A stretch of 36,693 bases of DNA from Verrucomicrobiota bacterium (GCA_019247695.1 JAFBAP010000185.1:1-36693); one strand, 5' to 3'; counted from the stretch's first letter, positions 1 to 8,395 are shown. Translations and numbers: made by a program. Notes: generated from the letters alone by a model not told the origin.

Positions 1-57
1 GGATGCGTGGCGCGTGCCGGGTCTTGCTTGACGGCGGCAGAATTGCGGGTCAGGTCG

Positions 58-98
58 AGGGGTAAACGCTGGGCTATGTTCTCTTGGCCCTTCGGGCC
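58..98. repeat. Dispersed hairpin repeat, copy A
   Basis: This 41-base unit contains the core CTGGGCTATGTTC and ends in the hairpin GGCCC-TTC-GGGCC. It matches copy B at 153-193 in 37 of 41 positions by eye. A diverged relative lies at 32195-32233. No reading frame is supported here. It looks like a genome-dispersed REP-like or small structured element; its function is unknown. Confidence 0.7.
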
Positions 99-152
99 GA
101 AAGACGGTCACGGCTGTCCCCGCGCTGCTCTCAAAAAATGTGGGTAATGCTC

Positions 153-193
153 AGGGGTAAACCCTGGGCTATGTTCCTTTGGCCCTTCAGGCC
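153..193. repeat. Dispersed hairpin repeat, copy B
   Basis: This is the second 41-base copy of the unit at 58-98. It shares the CTGGGCTATGTTC core and ends GGCCC-TTCA-GGCC, a slightly altered hairpin. A third hairpin of the same style, GGCCC-GTT-GGGCC, follows at 209-221. Together they make the left end of the window a repeat cluster. Confidence 0.7.
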
Positions 194-276
194 ATCAAAC
201 CGTCTACCGGCCCGTTGGGCCTGGACCGTTTATACGGTCTAATAGGTGTAACGCCGGCAGGGCACCTGGGAAGGAA

Positions 277-306
277 GACAAGATTTTACCTCGATCGCCA
301 TCGAAA
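277..306. repeat. Short repeat box shared with 32236-32267
   Basis: The segment AGACAAGATTTTACCTCGAT followed by CGCCATCGAAA has a near copy at 32236-32267 (AGACAAGATTTCTAACTCGA, then TGGCCATCGAAA). In both places it lies just downstream of a GGCCC-GTT-GGGCC hairpin, so hairpin and box seem to be parts of one larger dispersed element. The two copies flank the segment that holds the injection-system operon. Confidence 0.55.
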
Positions 307-344
307 TGATATGATATGAGATGGTGATGGCTCTCCCGCGTGTC

Positions 345-366
345 CCGTGCACGGCCGCCGGCACGG
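345..366 (-). terminator. Possible hairpin after the minus-strand operon
   Basis: CCGTGC (345-350) and GCACGG (361-366) form a 6-bp stem with a 10-base GC-rich loop. It lies about 29 bases beyond the stop of the last minus-strand gene. No T run follows on that strand, so it is not a classic intrinsic terminator and may only be a 3' end structure. Confidence 0.25.
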
Positions 367-394
367 CTGCTGATGACGGGGCGATCCCGGCGGA

Positions 395-1219
395 TCAGGC
401 CAGGCGACTCTCCTTGAACGCTTTGACCTGCGAGGAAATGGCACGTTCAGTCGGCAGCCGTTCGATAGACGAAGCGCCGAAGAACCCATCGATGCCGGGC
501 ATTTGGGCCAGCGCGCGGGCGACGTTCTCCGGTTCGTCTAAGGGGCCGCCGTGGCAGATGACCAGCACGTCTTTCCTCACGGCGCGGCCCGCTTCGGCGA
601 TCTGCAGCACTTTCTCGATCGCCTCTTCCAGACTCAGCGCCACCGCCGCCCCGATCGTGCCCGCAGTGGTTAAACCGACGTGAGCCACCAACTGGTCGGC
701 GCCCGCCTCCACCATCCGGCGCGCCTGGTCGGCATCAAACACATAGGGCGAAGTGAAGAGCTCCTGGCGATGGGCCTCCCGAATCATATCGATCTCTTTG
801 TCGTAACCCATGCCGGTGCCCTCCAGGTTGGCGCGGAAGGTGCCATCGATCAGCCCCACGGTTGGGAAGTTCTGCACGCCCGAGAAGCCGGCCTCTCCGA
901 CTTGCCTGAGGAAGCGCGGCATCAGCCGGAAGGGATCGGTGCCGCACACGCCGGCTAGGACGGGGGTGCGCTTAACGACCGGCAGCACTTCAGACGCCAT
1001 TTCCATCACGATTGCGTTGGCGTCGCCGTAGGGCATCAGCCCGGCCAGCGAACCCCGACCCGCCATGCGATACCGGCCGGAGTTGTAAATGATGATGAGG
1101 TCGGCGCCTCCGGCCTCGGCGCACTTGGCCGAAATGCCGGTACCGGCCCCGCAGCCGACGATGGGGGCGCGCCTGGCCACTTGCTGTTTGAGCCGATCCA
1201 AAACGTCTTGTCTGGTCAT
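395..1219 (-). CDS. Phosphoenolpyruvate hydrolase family TIM-barrel protein
   Basis: This 274-residue protein is a TIM-barrel member of the PEP-hydrolase family (Pfam PEP_hydrolase), a cytoplasmic group related to the PEP mutase/isocitrate lyase type of barrel. Support comes from the N-terminal [20 protein letters not shown] stretch, the [17 protein letters not shown] segment, the GVCGTDPFR strand, the [10 protein letters not shown] loop and the late [11 protein letters not shown] segment. The length fits the family. Its ATG overlaps the stop of the upstream UPF0261 gene (ATGA), so the two are translationally coupled. In many bacteria and fungi, and as a fusion in plant Tm-1 proteins, these two domains travel together. 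The true substrate is not established, so the hydrolase name reflects family membership only. Confidence 0.9.
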   Translation of the reverse strand: MTRQDVLDRLKQQVARRAPIVGCGAGTGISAKCAEAGGADLIIIYNSGRYRMAGRGSLAGLMPYGDANAIVMEMASEVLPVVKRTPVLAGVCGTDPFRLMPRFLRQVGEAGFSGVQNFPTVGLIDGTFRANLEGTGMGYDKEIDMIREAHRQELFTSPYVFDADQARRMVEAGADQLVAHVGLTTAGTIGAAVALSLEEAIEKVLQIAEAGRAVRKDVLVICHGGPLDEPENVARALAQMPGIDGFFGASSIERLPTERAISSQVKAFKESRLA

Positions 1220-2457
1220 GGTTGTCGCTCGGAAACGGTGGGGCCGCGTTCCTGAAGCAGCCGTAGCATTTGGCTGGCCACTTCGGTGGCAAACGGCGGG
1301 TCGTTGATGTGGTGATCGAGTTCACGGATCTCGATGCCGGGGCGTACGCCGGCGCGGATCGCGTCGAAACACGCCCGGTCGGCCTCGGGATCCCAGAACT
1401 CGCTCCCCTCGCGGTCGAGCAGGGAGACGCCCCGTTTCGGAATCAGGATCGCCACCGGCCCGGTGGCCGCGTTGGCCGCCGCGGAGATCCGGCGGCCGAT
1501 CTCGCGGTTTTCCTCGGCGTTGGTGCGCAGCAGGGTCACGTTCGGGTTCCAGCGGTACAGCACCCGGCCCTGGTAGGCCCTGGGCATGGACTCGACGCTC
1601 CAGAAATTGGCCATGTCGACGCAGCCCGGCACCAGCACGGTGGGCAGGCCTGCCCGCGGCGCGGCCAGGCAACGCTCGGGCCCGGCGTCCATTACCCCGC
1701 CGCACACGTTGTCCGCCAGTTCGGTCGTGGTGACGTCGAGCAAGCCGCTGATGAGCCCTTGGTCAATCAGGGCTTCCATCGTGCGGCCGCCCGTGCCGGT
1801 GGCATGAAACACCAGCACTTCAAAGCCGCGCTTTTCGATCGCCTCTTTGACCGCGGTCACGCACGGGGTCGTGCTGCCAAACATGGAGGCCGCCAGTAAC
1901 GGTTTATCCTCCGCCGCTGAAGGCGGTCTCGCCCGGGCCATGCCGATCATGGCGTGGGCCGCATTGGCATAAATCAGCCGGCTGATCCGGTTCAGGCCCG
2001 CCACGTCAACGATGGAAGGAAAGAAGACGATGTCCTTGCCACCCGCATAGGCACTGACGTCACCGCCGCCCACCGTCGACACCATGACCTTGGGCACACC
2101 CACCGGCAAGGCCCGCATCGCCGCCGTGGCAATCGCGGTGCCGCCGGACCCGCCCATACTGAAGACGCCGGCCACTCGGCCTTCGCGCTGCAACCGGCGG
2201 ACGACCTCCACCACGCCGTTGGTCATCGCCAGCATGGCCTGGTCCTTGTGCTCCCCGGAGCGGAAGCCGATAATGTCCGCCCCGGCGGCTTCGGCCACCT
2301 CAGTACGGGTTACCTCCGGCGTAAAGGCCGGTTCGCCGATGGTGCCGACGTCGATGGTGAGCGTCTCCAGGCCCGCCTCCCGTATGAGGTCGCGGACGAA
2401 CCGGAAATCGACGCCTTTGGTATCAAGGGTGCCGATGATCAGGACCTTGCCGCTCAC
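1216..2457 (-). CDS. Tm-1-like ATP-binding protein, UPF0261 family
   Basis: This 413-residue UPF0261 protein is homologous to the N-terminal half of tomato Tm-1, an inhibitor of tobamovirus replication that binds ATP. The N-terminus ([19 protein letters not shown]), the [20 protein letters not shown] segment, the [15 protein letters not shown] segment and the late [13 protein letters not shown] strand are family hallmarks. The start is GTG at 2457. It is the first gene of a two-gene operon with the PEP-hydrolase-like barrel. Its bacterial role is unknown. Nothing links it functionally to the injection-system genes, which are divergent from it and 800 bases away. Confidence 0.92.
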   Translation of the reverse strand: MSGKVLIIGTLDTKGVDFRFVRDLIREAGLETLTIDVGTIGEPAFTPEVTRTEVAEAAGADIIGFRSGEHKDQAMLAMTNGVVEVVRRLQREGRVAGVFSMGGSGGTAIATAAMRALPVGVPKVMVSTVGGGDVSAYAGGKDIVFFPSIVDVAGLNRISRLIYANAAHAMIGMARARPPSAAEDKPLLAASMFGSTTPCVTAVKEAIEKRGFEVLVFHATGTGGRTMEALIDQGLISGLLDVTTTELADNVCGGVMDAGPERCLAAPRAGLPTVLVPGCVDMANFWSVESMPRAYQGRVLYRWNPNVTLLRTNAEENREIGRRISAAANAATGPVAILIPKRGVSLLDREGSEFWDPEADRACFDAIRAGVRPGIEIRELDHHINDPPFATEVASQMLRLLQERGPTVSERQP

Positions 2458-3258
2458 GATGGCACCCCCCGGTTCACGTCAGCATCAGCGGGTAGCCTGC
2501 CGGGGTGCCACGCGTGGAAAAGGGCCCGGGCGGATTGTCGTGGTAGAAAAATAGGGGGCATAGGCGAAGGATCGTGCTTACCCTTCCGGCTGTCGCGGAC
2601 CCCGGCCCGATCGCACCCTTAACATCGCATCGAGCTTGAGCCGCCGTCCAGAACAAGGTTAGTCCCGACGGTTCGGTATTCTTGCGTCCGCCCGAGTTCG
2701 GCAGGGCTCACGCCATAGGTGCGGCGGACGCTGCCGGTGTCCGTGCCCTCTACGAACGGATTCTCATCTGCGAGAACCGCTGGTCGCAGCTGGTACTTTA
2801 GGGTTAGGGATCACTTTTTTGCTGGCGGTGCCGGGAAGAAATGTTTCATCTAGCACGATAGATTCGTACGGACCGTATTAGTCCGATCTCCCACCCACTA
2901 ACGCCGGCGTTGCAGGCGTCGATCGGTCCCGGAGTCGGCGTGAATGGTGAGCAGGTTTGCAGTAGTTGCCGGCGTCTCCCACGGTGCCGCCAGTTCTAAG
3001 TGTGACCGGTAAACGCTAACCAGGAAAGGCCCAGCAACGTGAAACGAGGTTACATTCAGCGCAATCGGCAGGGATAAAGGGCTGCTGCGCCGGGCTTGCA
3101 CTCGCAGGCACGCAGGCGCCATCCGGATGGGCATCGCGTGGCTCGGATTTGCCCGAATGCACCCGGGGCGCGCCCGCTGCGGCTGCCGGGGTAGAATCGA
3201 TGGCTAAACAAAAAGCAGGCCGGTTTTGACCCGGCTCGGACTTTGAGAGACACTGACC
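2458..3258. other. 801-base noncoding region between divergent genes
   Basis: No convincing gene is visible. Small open frames here lack family features and ribosome binding sites. The stretch must hold the promoters of the minus-strand UPF0261 operon and of the + strand sigma-54 activator, but I could not identify convincing -35/-10 boxes. One short inverted repeat, CGGAC (2869-2873) and GTCCG (2881-2885), and a GCCGG...CCGGC hairpin some 30-50 bases before the activator gene are visible. Both are too short to interpret. Confidence 0.6.
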
Positions 3259-4341
3259 ATGTCGTCGCGTTCAGAGGATAACCTGCCGCTACCTTCCGGG
3301 GCGTGCAGACGTGGAGATCAACAAAACGATTACGCCTTCGATAGGCTGCGGGCAACCCTCGGCCTGGAGCATATCATCGGTGAAAGCCCGGCTTTTGTGG
3401 AGTTAATCCGGCAGATCCCTGCAATCGCCAAATACGATGTGAGCTTGTTGATCTTCGGTGAGACCGGCACCGGCAAGGAGGTGTTCGCCCGGGCGATTCA
3501 TTATTGCGGCCCGCGGGCGGACAAGCCGTTCATCCCGGTCAACTGCGGTGCCGTTCCCGTCGACCTTTTGGAAAACGAGTTTTTCGGACACGAATCCGGC
3601 GCATTTACGGGCGCCAACTCCTCCCGCCGCGGGGTGATCAAGGAAGCCGACGGGGGCACGTTGTTCCTGGACGAAGTGGATTGCCTTCCTCCCTTGGCGC
3701 AGGTAAAACTCCTGCGTTTCCTGCAGGACGGCCAATTCCGGCCGCTCGGGTCCACGTCGATCTGCAGCGCGGATGTGCGGGTGATCGCGGCTTCAAATGC
3801 CAGGTTCACCGAAGCCCTGGAAACCGGCCGGTTCCGAAGAGATCTGTATTACCGCTTGAACGTGCTCTCGCTCCGGTTGCCGCCCCTCCGTGAGCGGGAG
3901 GACGATATCGTCCTGCTGGCCAGGCATTTTCTGGCCAAGTACACCCGAAAGTTCGGCACGGCCGCCGGCGGGTTTTCACCCGGCGCGCTTCAGAAGCTCA
4001 TTTCTCACAGTTGGCCGGGCAACGTGCGGGAGTTAGAGAATGTGATCCAGCGTGCGGTCGTTCTGGCCAAGCGCGCTACCATTGAAGCCGACGACATTTG
4101 TACGGCGGACACCCCTGAGGAACCGTCGATCGCCCAGAGCTTTCAACAATTGAAAGCGCAAGTCATCAACGAGTTTGAACAGACCTATGTCCGCCGGATG
4201 CTGCTTATCCACGACGGCAATATCACCAAGGCTGCCCAAGGGGCCGGGCAGGACCGCCGCGCCTTTTGGGAGCTGATGCGCAAGCACCGCATCATGGCGC
4301 GGCCGCCGGCGCCGCCCAAGGGGGAAACCGGACCCGGTTAG
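3259..4341 (+). CDS. Sigma-54-dependent transcriptional activator without a sensor domain
   Basis: This 360-residue bacterial enhancer-binding protein opens promoters held by sigma-54 RNA polymerase through ATP hydrolysis. Seen directly: Walker A GETGTGKE at residues 67-74, the sigma-54 contact loop GAFTGA at 114-119, Walker B GGTLFLDEVD at 132-141, the RRDLYYRLNVLSLRLPPLR segment, the SWPGNVRELENVI motif, and a C-terminal Fis-type helix-turn-helix in GNITKAAQGAGQDRRAFW. Only about 35 residues precede the AAA+ domain, so there is no receiver, GAF or PAS domain. Activity must be set by its own level or by a partner. It sits just upstream of a matching -24/-12 promoter (4488-4503), which makes control of the injection-system operon its likely job. 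Confidence 0.93.
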   Translation: MSSRSEDNLPLPSGACRRGDQQNDYAFDRLRATLGLEHIIGESPAFVELIRQIPAIAKYDVSLLIFGETGTGKEVFARAIHYCGPRADKPFIPVNCGAVPVDLLENEFFGHESGAFTGANSSRRGVIKEADGGTLFLDEVDCLPPLAQVKLLRFLQDGQFRPLGSTSICSADVRVIAASNARFTEALETGRFRRDLYYRLNVLSLRLPPLREREDDIVLLARHFLAKYTRKFGTAAGGFSPGALQKLISHSWPGNVRELENVIQRAVVLAKRATIEADDICTADTPEEPSIAQSFQQLKAQVINEFEQTYVRRMLLIHDGNITKAAQGAGQDRRAFWELMRKHRIMARPPAPPKGETGPG

Positions 4342-4352
4342 ATCGCCCCGGC

Positions 4353-4433
4353 ACCAGGATGGATTTTGCTAGCCACACGGGTTCAGGGAGTTATGCGTTG
4401 AAGTCGACGGGCGAAAAGCGGGGAACCAGGATG
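4353..4433. promoter_or_regulatory. Candidate enhancer sites for the activator (ACCAGGATG pair)
   Basis: ACCAGGATG occurs at 4353-4361 and again at 4425-4433. They are 72 bases apart, close to seven helical turns, and lie roughly 130 and 60 bases before the -24 element. The second copy also overlaps the inverted repeat GGAT-GAAATT-ATCC (4429-4442). Spacing and position fit upstream activator sites, but the motif is short and this is a weak inference. Confidence 0.3.
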
Positions 4434-4487
4434 AAATTATCCAAGCCGGAGCAGCGAATCCCCTCGCGGACGCAGGTGGTTAGATCC

Positions 4488-4503
4488 TGGCATACTGAAT
4501 GCT
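4488..4503 (+). promoter_or_regulatory. Sigma-54 (-24/-12) promoter of the injection-system operon
   Basis: The sequence TGGCATACTGAATGCT matches the sigma-54 consensus TGGCAC-N5-TTGCT at 9 of 11 fixed positions, with the obligatory GG (4489-4490) and GC (4501-4502) separated by exactly ten bases. Transcription would begin near 4514. It lies between a sigma-54 activator gene and the first gene of the operon, which is strong contextual support. The predicted start is only two bases before the GTG of the next gene, so that gene would be leaderless or start slightly further in. Confidence 0.7.
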
Positions 4504-4515
4504 AGTTAGAATGCC

Positions 4516-4827
4516 GTGGATGATCCCGGCCGTCCTTTGACCGATGAGGTGCTCGCCTATATCGTGCGGCACCCGCAGGCCCAGGACACCGTGGAAGGCA
4601 TTGCGGAATGGTGGCTGCTGGAGCAACAGATTCACCGTGCCGTCTCGGAGGTCGAGACGGCCCTGAGCCAGTTGATGGCCAAGGGTTTCCTGATCGCTCG
4701 TCGAGGTGGCGATGGACGAACCTATTACGGACTGAACCGAGCCAAGGAACGCGACATTCGGCGGCATTTGACGAGCGCGCAAGCGGGGCAAGGGAACAAG
4801 CCGGACCCTGAAAACCCGCAGGATTAA
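4516..4827 (+). CDS. Small winged-helix-like protein
   Basis: This 103-residue protein has the look of a winged-helix DNA-binding domain: helices in VLAYIVRHPQAQDTVEGIAE and EVETALSQLMAKGFLIARR, followed by a wing hairpin, GGDGRTYYGLN. It ends in a polar tail. I infer a local regulator or an RNA-polymerase-associated adaptor; no ligand domain is present. It starts with GTG right after the -24/-12 promoter and is followed six bases later by the NusG-like gene, so the two form the head of the operon. If transcription begins near 4514 the GTG would be leaderless; a GTG at 4546 is an alternative start. Confidence 0.7.
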   Translation: MDDPGRPLTDEVLAYIVRHPQAQDTVEGIAEWWLLEQQIHRAVSEVETALSQLMAKGFLIARRGGDGRTYYGLNRAKERDIRRHLTSAQAGQGNKPDPENPQD

Positions 4828-4833
4828 CACCGC

Positions 4834-5364
4834 ATGGCTGATCCCCTCGATTTCGGGCAGAAAATGAGCTGGTTTGCCATTCAAAGCAACGCGCGTCAGG
4901 AGAACCTCGCGGTTGCGCACCTGGCAAAGTTAAATTTGCAAGTTTTCTTACCGCAGGTTCGAGAAGAGCTATCGCTTCGCCGCGGGATCCGCCGCGTTAC
5001 CAAAGCCCTGTTCCCCGGATATTTTTTCAGCCGGTTCTGTCCGCGCGAATCCCTCGAGGCGATCCGCTACGCCCCGGGCGTGATGCGGGTGGTGGGCTCC
5101 CGCGGGCATCCCCTTCCGGTGGCGCCGGCGATCATCGCCGCCATCCAGGAGCAGGTGCAGTCCGATGGCTTTATCCGGCTTAAGGCACAGGATTTCAAGC
5201 CCGGCGACCGCGTGGTGATCGAGCAAGGTTTCTTCCAGGGATGGATTGGGCGGGTCCAGCGGGAGCAGAACGATGGGAGACGGGTTATGATTTTGTTGGA
5301 AGCCATCCAGCAGGCCCGGCTCCTGGTCGAGAAACGCTGGTTGAACATCGCCGTAGCGGGGTAG
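4834..5364 (+). CDS. NusG/RfaH-type transcription elongation factor
   Basis: This 176-residue NusG paralog binds RNA polymerase and can suppress pausing and termination. The N-terminal NGN domain spans about residues 11-110, with WFAIQSNARQE, the FLPQVREE strand, LFPGYFF (59-65) and APGVMRVVG (80-88). A KOW domain follows, with FKPGDRVVIEQGFFQGWIGR (121-140). The spacing and the FPGYFF motif resemble specialised paralogs such as RfaH and LoaP more than housekeeping NusG. Such paralogs act on long operons next to them; here about 27 kb of structural genes follow. The start could also be the ATG at 4864, which is where the NGN fold really begins. It does not show which RNA or DNA element recruits it. 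Confidence 0.9.
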   Translation: MADPLDFGQKMSWFAIQSNARQENLAVAHLAKLNLQVFLPQVREELSLRRGIRRVTKALFPGYFFSRFCPRESLEAIRYAPGVMRVVGSRGHPLPVAPAIIAAIQEQVQSDGFIRLKAQDFKPGDRVVIEQGFFQGWIGRVQREQNDGRRVMILLEAIQQARLLVEKRWLNIAVAG

Positions 5365-5395
5365 TCGGCTCGCAGGCGCCGCGTGGTTGGACGGA

Positions 5396-5413
5396 ATCGG
5401 CCGAAAGGCCGAT
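5396..5413 (+). promoter_or_regulatory. GNRA-capped hairpin in the leader before the sheath gene
   Basis: ATCGGCC-GAAA-GGCCGAT forms a perfect 7-bp stem closed by a GNRA tetraloop. It lies in the 119-base spacer between the NusG-like gene and the sheath gene. No T run follows, so it is not a standard terminator. By analogy with LoaP, a NusG paralog that reads an RNA hairpin in the leader of its target operon, it may be the recruitment or antitermination element. That role is inference; the structure itself is plain in the sequence. Confidence 0.5.
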
Positions 5414-5483
5414 GGGCGGAGCCTGCCGAAATTTTGCTTCAAGCTTCGGTTCCACACTTCAGTTGTAGAAGAGAGAGATTGCC

Positions 5484-7799
5484 ATGCCTGCAACGTTAAC
5501 CTATCCCGGAGTCTATATTCAGGAAGTTCCGAGCGGCGTTCACACCATCACCGGCGTCGCCACCTCAACTGCCGCCTTTGCCGGTTGGGCGCCGCAAGGC
5601 CCGACCAATGAAGCGGTGCTCGTGGAGAGTTGGTCCGCTTTCCAGACGCAATTCGGGGGCTTCAGCCGCAGCAACGGCCTGCCCAATTATCTGGGGTACG
5701 CCGTTAATCAATTTTTCAATAATGGCGGTCAGCAGGCGTACATCGTCCGGTTGGCGGCGGATGGCAATGATGGAACCGTGGCGGCAGCTCTGGCCTCGGT
5801 GAATCTGACGGACACGAACAACAACACCTTCCTGGCGCTGCAAGCGGCAAACCCGGGGAACTGGGCGACCAATTACGGGATCATCGTCAAGGTGCGTCCG
5901 GATGACGCCACCCGTTTCAGTCTCTCCGTTGTCTATGCGCCGGCCGGCGCCAACCCGCAGGTGGTGGAGTCTTTCCAGAACCTGTCGCTTGCGCCTTCAG
6001 ACCCTCTGTACGTCGTGACGGCCATCAACGCCGGTTCAAACTTCGTCGCTTTCGCACCCGGTTATACCCCGCCCGGCCCGTTGCTTCCTCCGGCTTCAAA
6101 CATCCAGACCGCCCCCTTCATGATGGCCGGCGCGGCGCCCATCTTTCTACAGGATAATAGCACCCCGCCAATCGCTTATCTCGAGATCCAGGCCAACCAA
6201 CCCGGCACGTGGCCCGCGAACTTCGCCGTCTCGGTCAAAGCGGCCACCAACGCCTCGCCGGCCAATTTTGATCTTGAGATCCTCTACCATCCCGGTAGTG
6301 GGCCGGTGGGCGGGGTTCCGGCCGCCATCGTGGTGGAGTCTTTCCCCAACCTGTCGGTGAATCCCGCCGACCCGAATTACGCGGTTACGGTGCTCAACAA
6401 CAAATCGAATTTTGTTGTGGTACCATCCTCTTACACGCCCCTCCCAAACGCCGCAACAGCGACTCTGAACCTGCCGTCTGCCTTCCCGGTCGCGCCGCCG
6501 ACGACACAGTTGACGTCGACGGGCAGCGTCGCCGTCCAGGACCACTCCTCCCCGCCTGTGACATTCCTGACGGTTCAGGCCGGCCCGCCCTTTGGATGGC
6601 CGTCCAACTTCGGCGTCCTGGCGCAGGGTGATGCGACCGGCTTCGATCTGGAGGTCGTCTATTACCCGGCCCGGGGTCCGGTGGGCAATGTCGCTCTGCC
6701 GGTCGTGTTGGAGGTGTTCAAAGGCCTGTCGGTGACCAACCCAAACATCAGCGGGTCCCAGTTTATCGCCTTGCCCGCCGGCTATGCACCGCCCGGTTCG
6801 GCCCCGGCATTGAACCTCCCCGCGAGCTTCCCTTCCATTCCCGTCAGGCTGGTTCCCAATCTCGACGGAACGGTGCTGCAGCCGAACACCGCGGCGTTTG
6901 AAAACAGGATGTTGGATACCCATAGCAACGGAACGCACGGCGTCTTTTTGCTGAGACGGGTGGACATCTTCAACCTGCTCTGCGTTCCCGGGGAAACCCC
7001 CAGGTCGGCTGCTTCGGCGGCGGTCCTGGCCCAGTTGCAGGCATTCTGCGTCGCCGAGAGAGCGTTTTTGATCATCGATAGCGACCTGAACGACACGCAC
7101 TCTAACCTGAAGCAAAACGGCCCGAACAGCGCTCTCCTTGGCGCCAACTCAACCAATGCGGCGCTGTACTTCCCTTGGATTCAGGCGCCGGACCCTCTTT
7201 CCGGAAACCGCCTCACCTACTTTCCCCCGTGCGGCTTTGTGGCCGGCATCTATGCGACCACGGACACCAATCGCGGCATCTGGAAAGCGCCCGCGGGCAT
7301 CGATGCAGGTTTGACCGGCGCATCAGGCCTGCAATATAACCTGACCGACCTCGAGAACGGCGATCTGAACGTGCAGGCCATCAACTGCTTACGACAATTC
7401 AGGGTCTACGGCAGCGTGGTTTGGGGGGGACGCACCCTGCAGGGGAACGATCAGGCCGGTTCGCAATGGAAATACGTCCCGATAAGGCGCTTGGCCTTGT
7501 ACCTTGAGTCGAGCCTGTATGAAGGCACCCAGTGGGTCGTGTTCGAACCCAATGACGAACGGCTCTGGGGCCAGATCCGCCTCAACGTGACCACCTTCAT
7601 GCAAGGACTATTCCTGCAGGGAGCTTTTCAGGGCACGACCCCCGCGCAGGCTTACTTCGTCAAGTGCGATTCGGAAAACAATCCGCAGTCCGGCATTGAC
7701 CAGGGAATTGTGAATATCCTCGTTGGTTTCGCCCCATTATATCCCGCCGAATTTGTCGTGATCCAGATTCAGCAGATCGCCGGCCAACTTCAAACCTGA
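5484..7799 (+). CDS. Contractile tail sheath protein with three inserted repeat modules
   Basis: This 771-residue sheath subunit belongs to the phage/eCIS sheath family (Pvc2/Afp2-like). It forms the contractile outer tube that drives the inner tube into a target. The N-terminus YPGVYIQEVPSGVHTITGV and the C-terminus (WKYVPIRRLALYLESSLYEG, QWVVFEPNDERLW, TPAQAYFVKCDSENNP, VGFAPLYPAEFVVIQIQQ) are diagnostic. Between them, at about residues 108-197, 215-322 and 345-437, are three copies of a module with the pattern LQA-N-P-x-W...FG...FDL-x-V-x-Y...ESF-x-NLS...GYxPP. Two more copies occur in the baseplate protein at 19871-23245. The insert makes it longer than typical eCIS sheaths. It is the only sheath gene in the window, whereas PVC and Afp have several. 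The ATG at 5484 is preceded by the purine-rich GAAGAGAGAGA. Confidence 0.95.
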   Translation: MPATLTYPGVYIQEVPSGVHTITGVATSTAAFAGWAPQGPTNEAVLVESWSAFQTQFGGFSRSNGLPNYLGYAVNQFFNNGGQQAYIVRLAADGNDGTVAAALASVNLTDTNNNTFLALQAANPGNWATNYGIIVKVRPDDATRFSLSVVYAPAGANPQVVESFQNLSLAPSDPLYVVTAINAGSNFVAFAPGYTPPGPLLPPASNIQTAPFMMAGAAPIFLQDNSTPPIAYLEIQANQPGTWPANFAVSVKAATNASPANFDLEILYHPGSGPVGGVPAAIVVESFPNLSVNPADPNYAVTVLNNKSNFVVVPSSYTPLPNAATATLNLPSAFPVAPPTTQLTSTGSVAVQDHSSPPVTFLTVQAGPPFGWPSNFGVLAQGDATGFDLEVVYYPARGPVGNVALPVVLEVFKGLSVTNPNISGSQFIALPAGYAPPGSAPALNLPASFPSIPVRLVPNLDGTVLQPNTAAFENRMLDTHSNGTHGVFLLRRVDIFNLLCVPGETPRSAASAAVLAQLQAFCVAERAFLIIDSDLNDTHSNLKQNGPNSALLGANSTNAALYFPWIQAPDPLSGNRLTYFPPCGFVAGIYATTDTNRGIWKAPAGIDAGLTGASGLQYNLTDLENGDLNVQAINCLRQFRVYGSVVWGGRTLQGNDQAGSQWKYVPIRRLALYLESSLYEGTQWVVFEPNDERLWGQIRLNVTTFMQGLFLQGAFQGTTPAQAYFVKCDSENNPQSGIDQGIVNILVGFAPLYPAEFVVIQIQQIAGQLQT

Positions 7800-7811
7800 G
7801 GAAATCGTCAG

Positions 7812-8339
7812 ATGGCTCTATTTCCAGCAAATCAAAAGCGCTTGGATCCCTATAAGAATTTCAAATTTCGACTGAAATGGGACGGCAAATACGTCGCAGG
7901 TATCAGCAAGGTCAGCAGTTTCAAGCGCACGACGGAGGTCGTCGAACATCGCGAGGGCGGTGATCCTTCTACCGCCCATCGGTCTCCCGGACGAAGCAAG
8001 TTCGAACCCATCACCTTGGAGCGAGGCTTGACCCAGGACATGAGTTTTCACGACTGGGCCGGGCTGGTTTGGAACTTTGGAGCCGGGCTGGGTTCAGAGG
8101 TTTCCTTGGCAAACTTCCGCAAGGACATCTACCTCGAGTTCTACAACGAGGCGGGGCAGTTGGTCATCGCCTACAAGATCTATCGGTGCTGGGTTTCCGA
8201 ATACCAGGCGCTGCCGGACCTGGATGCCAACGCCAACGCGATCGCGATCGAGCACATCAAACTCGAAAATGAAGGCTGGGAGCGCGACACCGGCGTGACC
8301 GAACCGGCGGAACCGACATTGAGCAGTGTGACCGCCTAG
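7812..8339 (+). CDS. Tail tube protein, gp19 family
   Basis: This 175-residue inner tube subunit (Pvc1/Afp1-like, T4 gp19 family) would polymerise into the hollow tube inside the sheath. Recognisable features are DPYKNFKFRLKWDGKYVAGI, the FKRTTEVVEHREGGDPS loop, the KFEPITLERGLTQD strand that is typical of these tubes, and the late YRCWVSEYQALPDLDANAN segment followed by IAIEHIKLENEGWERD. It begins 12 bases after the sheath stop with GAGGAAA as the ribosome binding site. Only one tube gene is present, so the terminal ring made by a second tube paralog in other systems is either absent or built from the same subunit. Confidence 0.95.
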   Translation: MALFPANQKRLDPYKNFKFRLKWDGKYVAGISKVSSFKRTTEVVEHREGGDPSTAHRSPGRSKFEPITLERGLTQDMSFHDWAGLVWNFGAGLGSEVSLANFRKDIYLEFYNEAGQLVIAYKIYRCWVSEYQALPDLDANANAIAIEHIKLENEGWERDTGVTEPAEPTLSSVTA

Positions 8340-8395
8340 CCCGGAACAATCACGCAGAAGCCGATGCGACGAGCGAGCTCGTTGCGGCGTGGTGG

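Noticed and set aside
5414-5426. RfaH ops-like sequence in the sheath leader
   Set aside because: GGGCGGAGCCTGC only loosely resembles GGCGGTAGCGTG and lacks its key positions; the adjacent hairpin is the better candidate signal.
6147-7115. Long open frame of 322 codons on the minus strand
   Set aside because: It lies wholly inside the sheath gene, has a low-complexity arginine/glycine-rich translation and no family features; it is a shadow of GC-rich coding.
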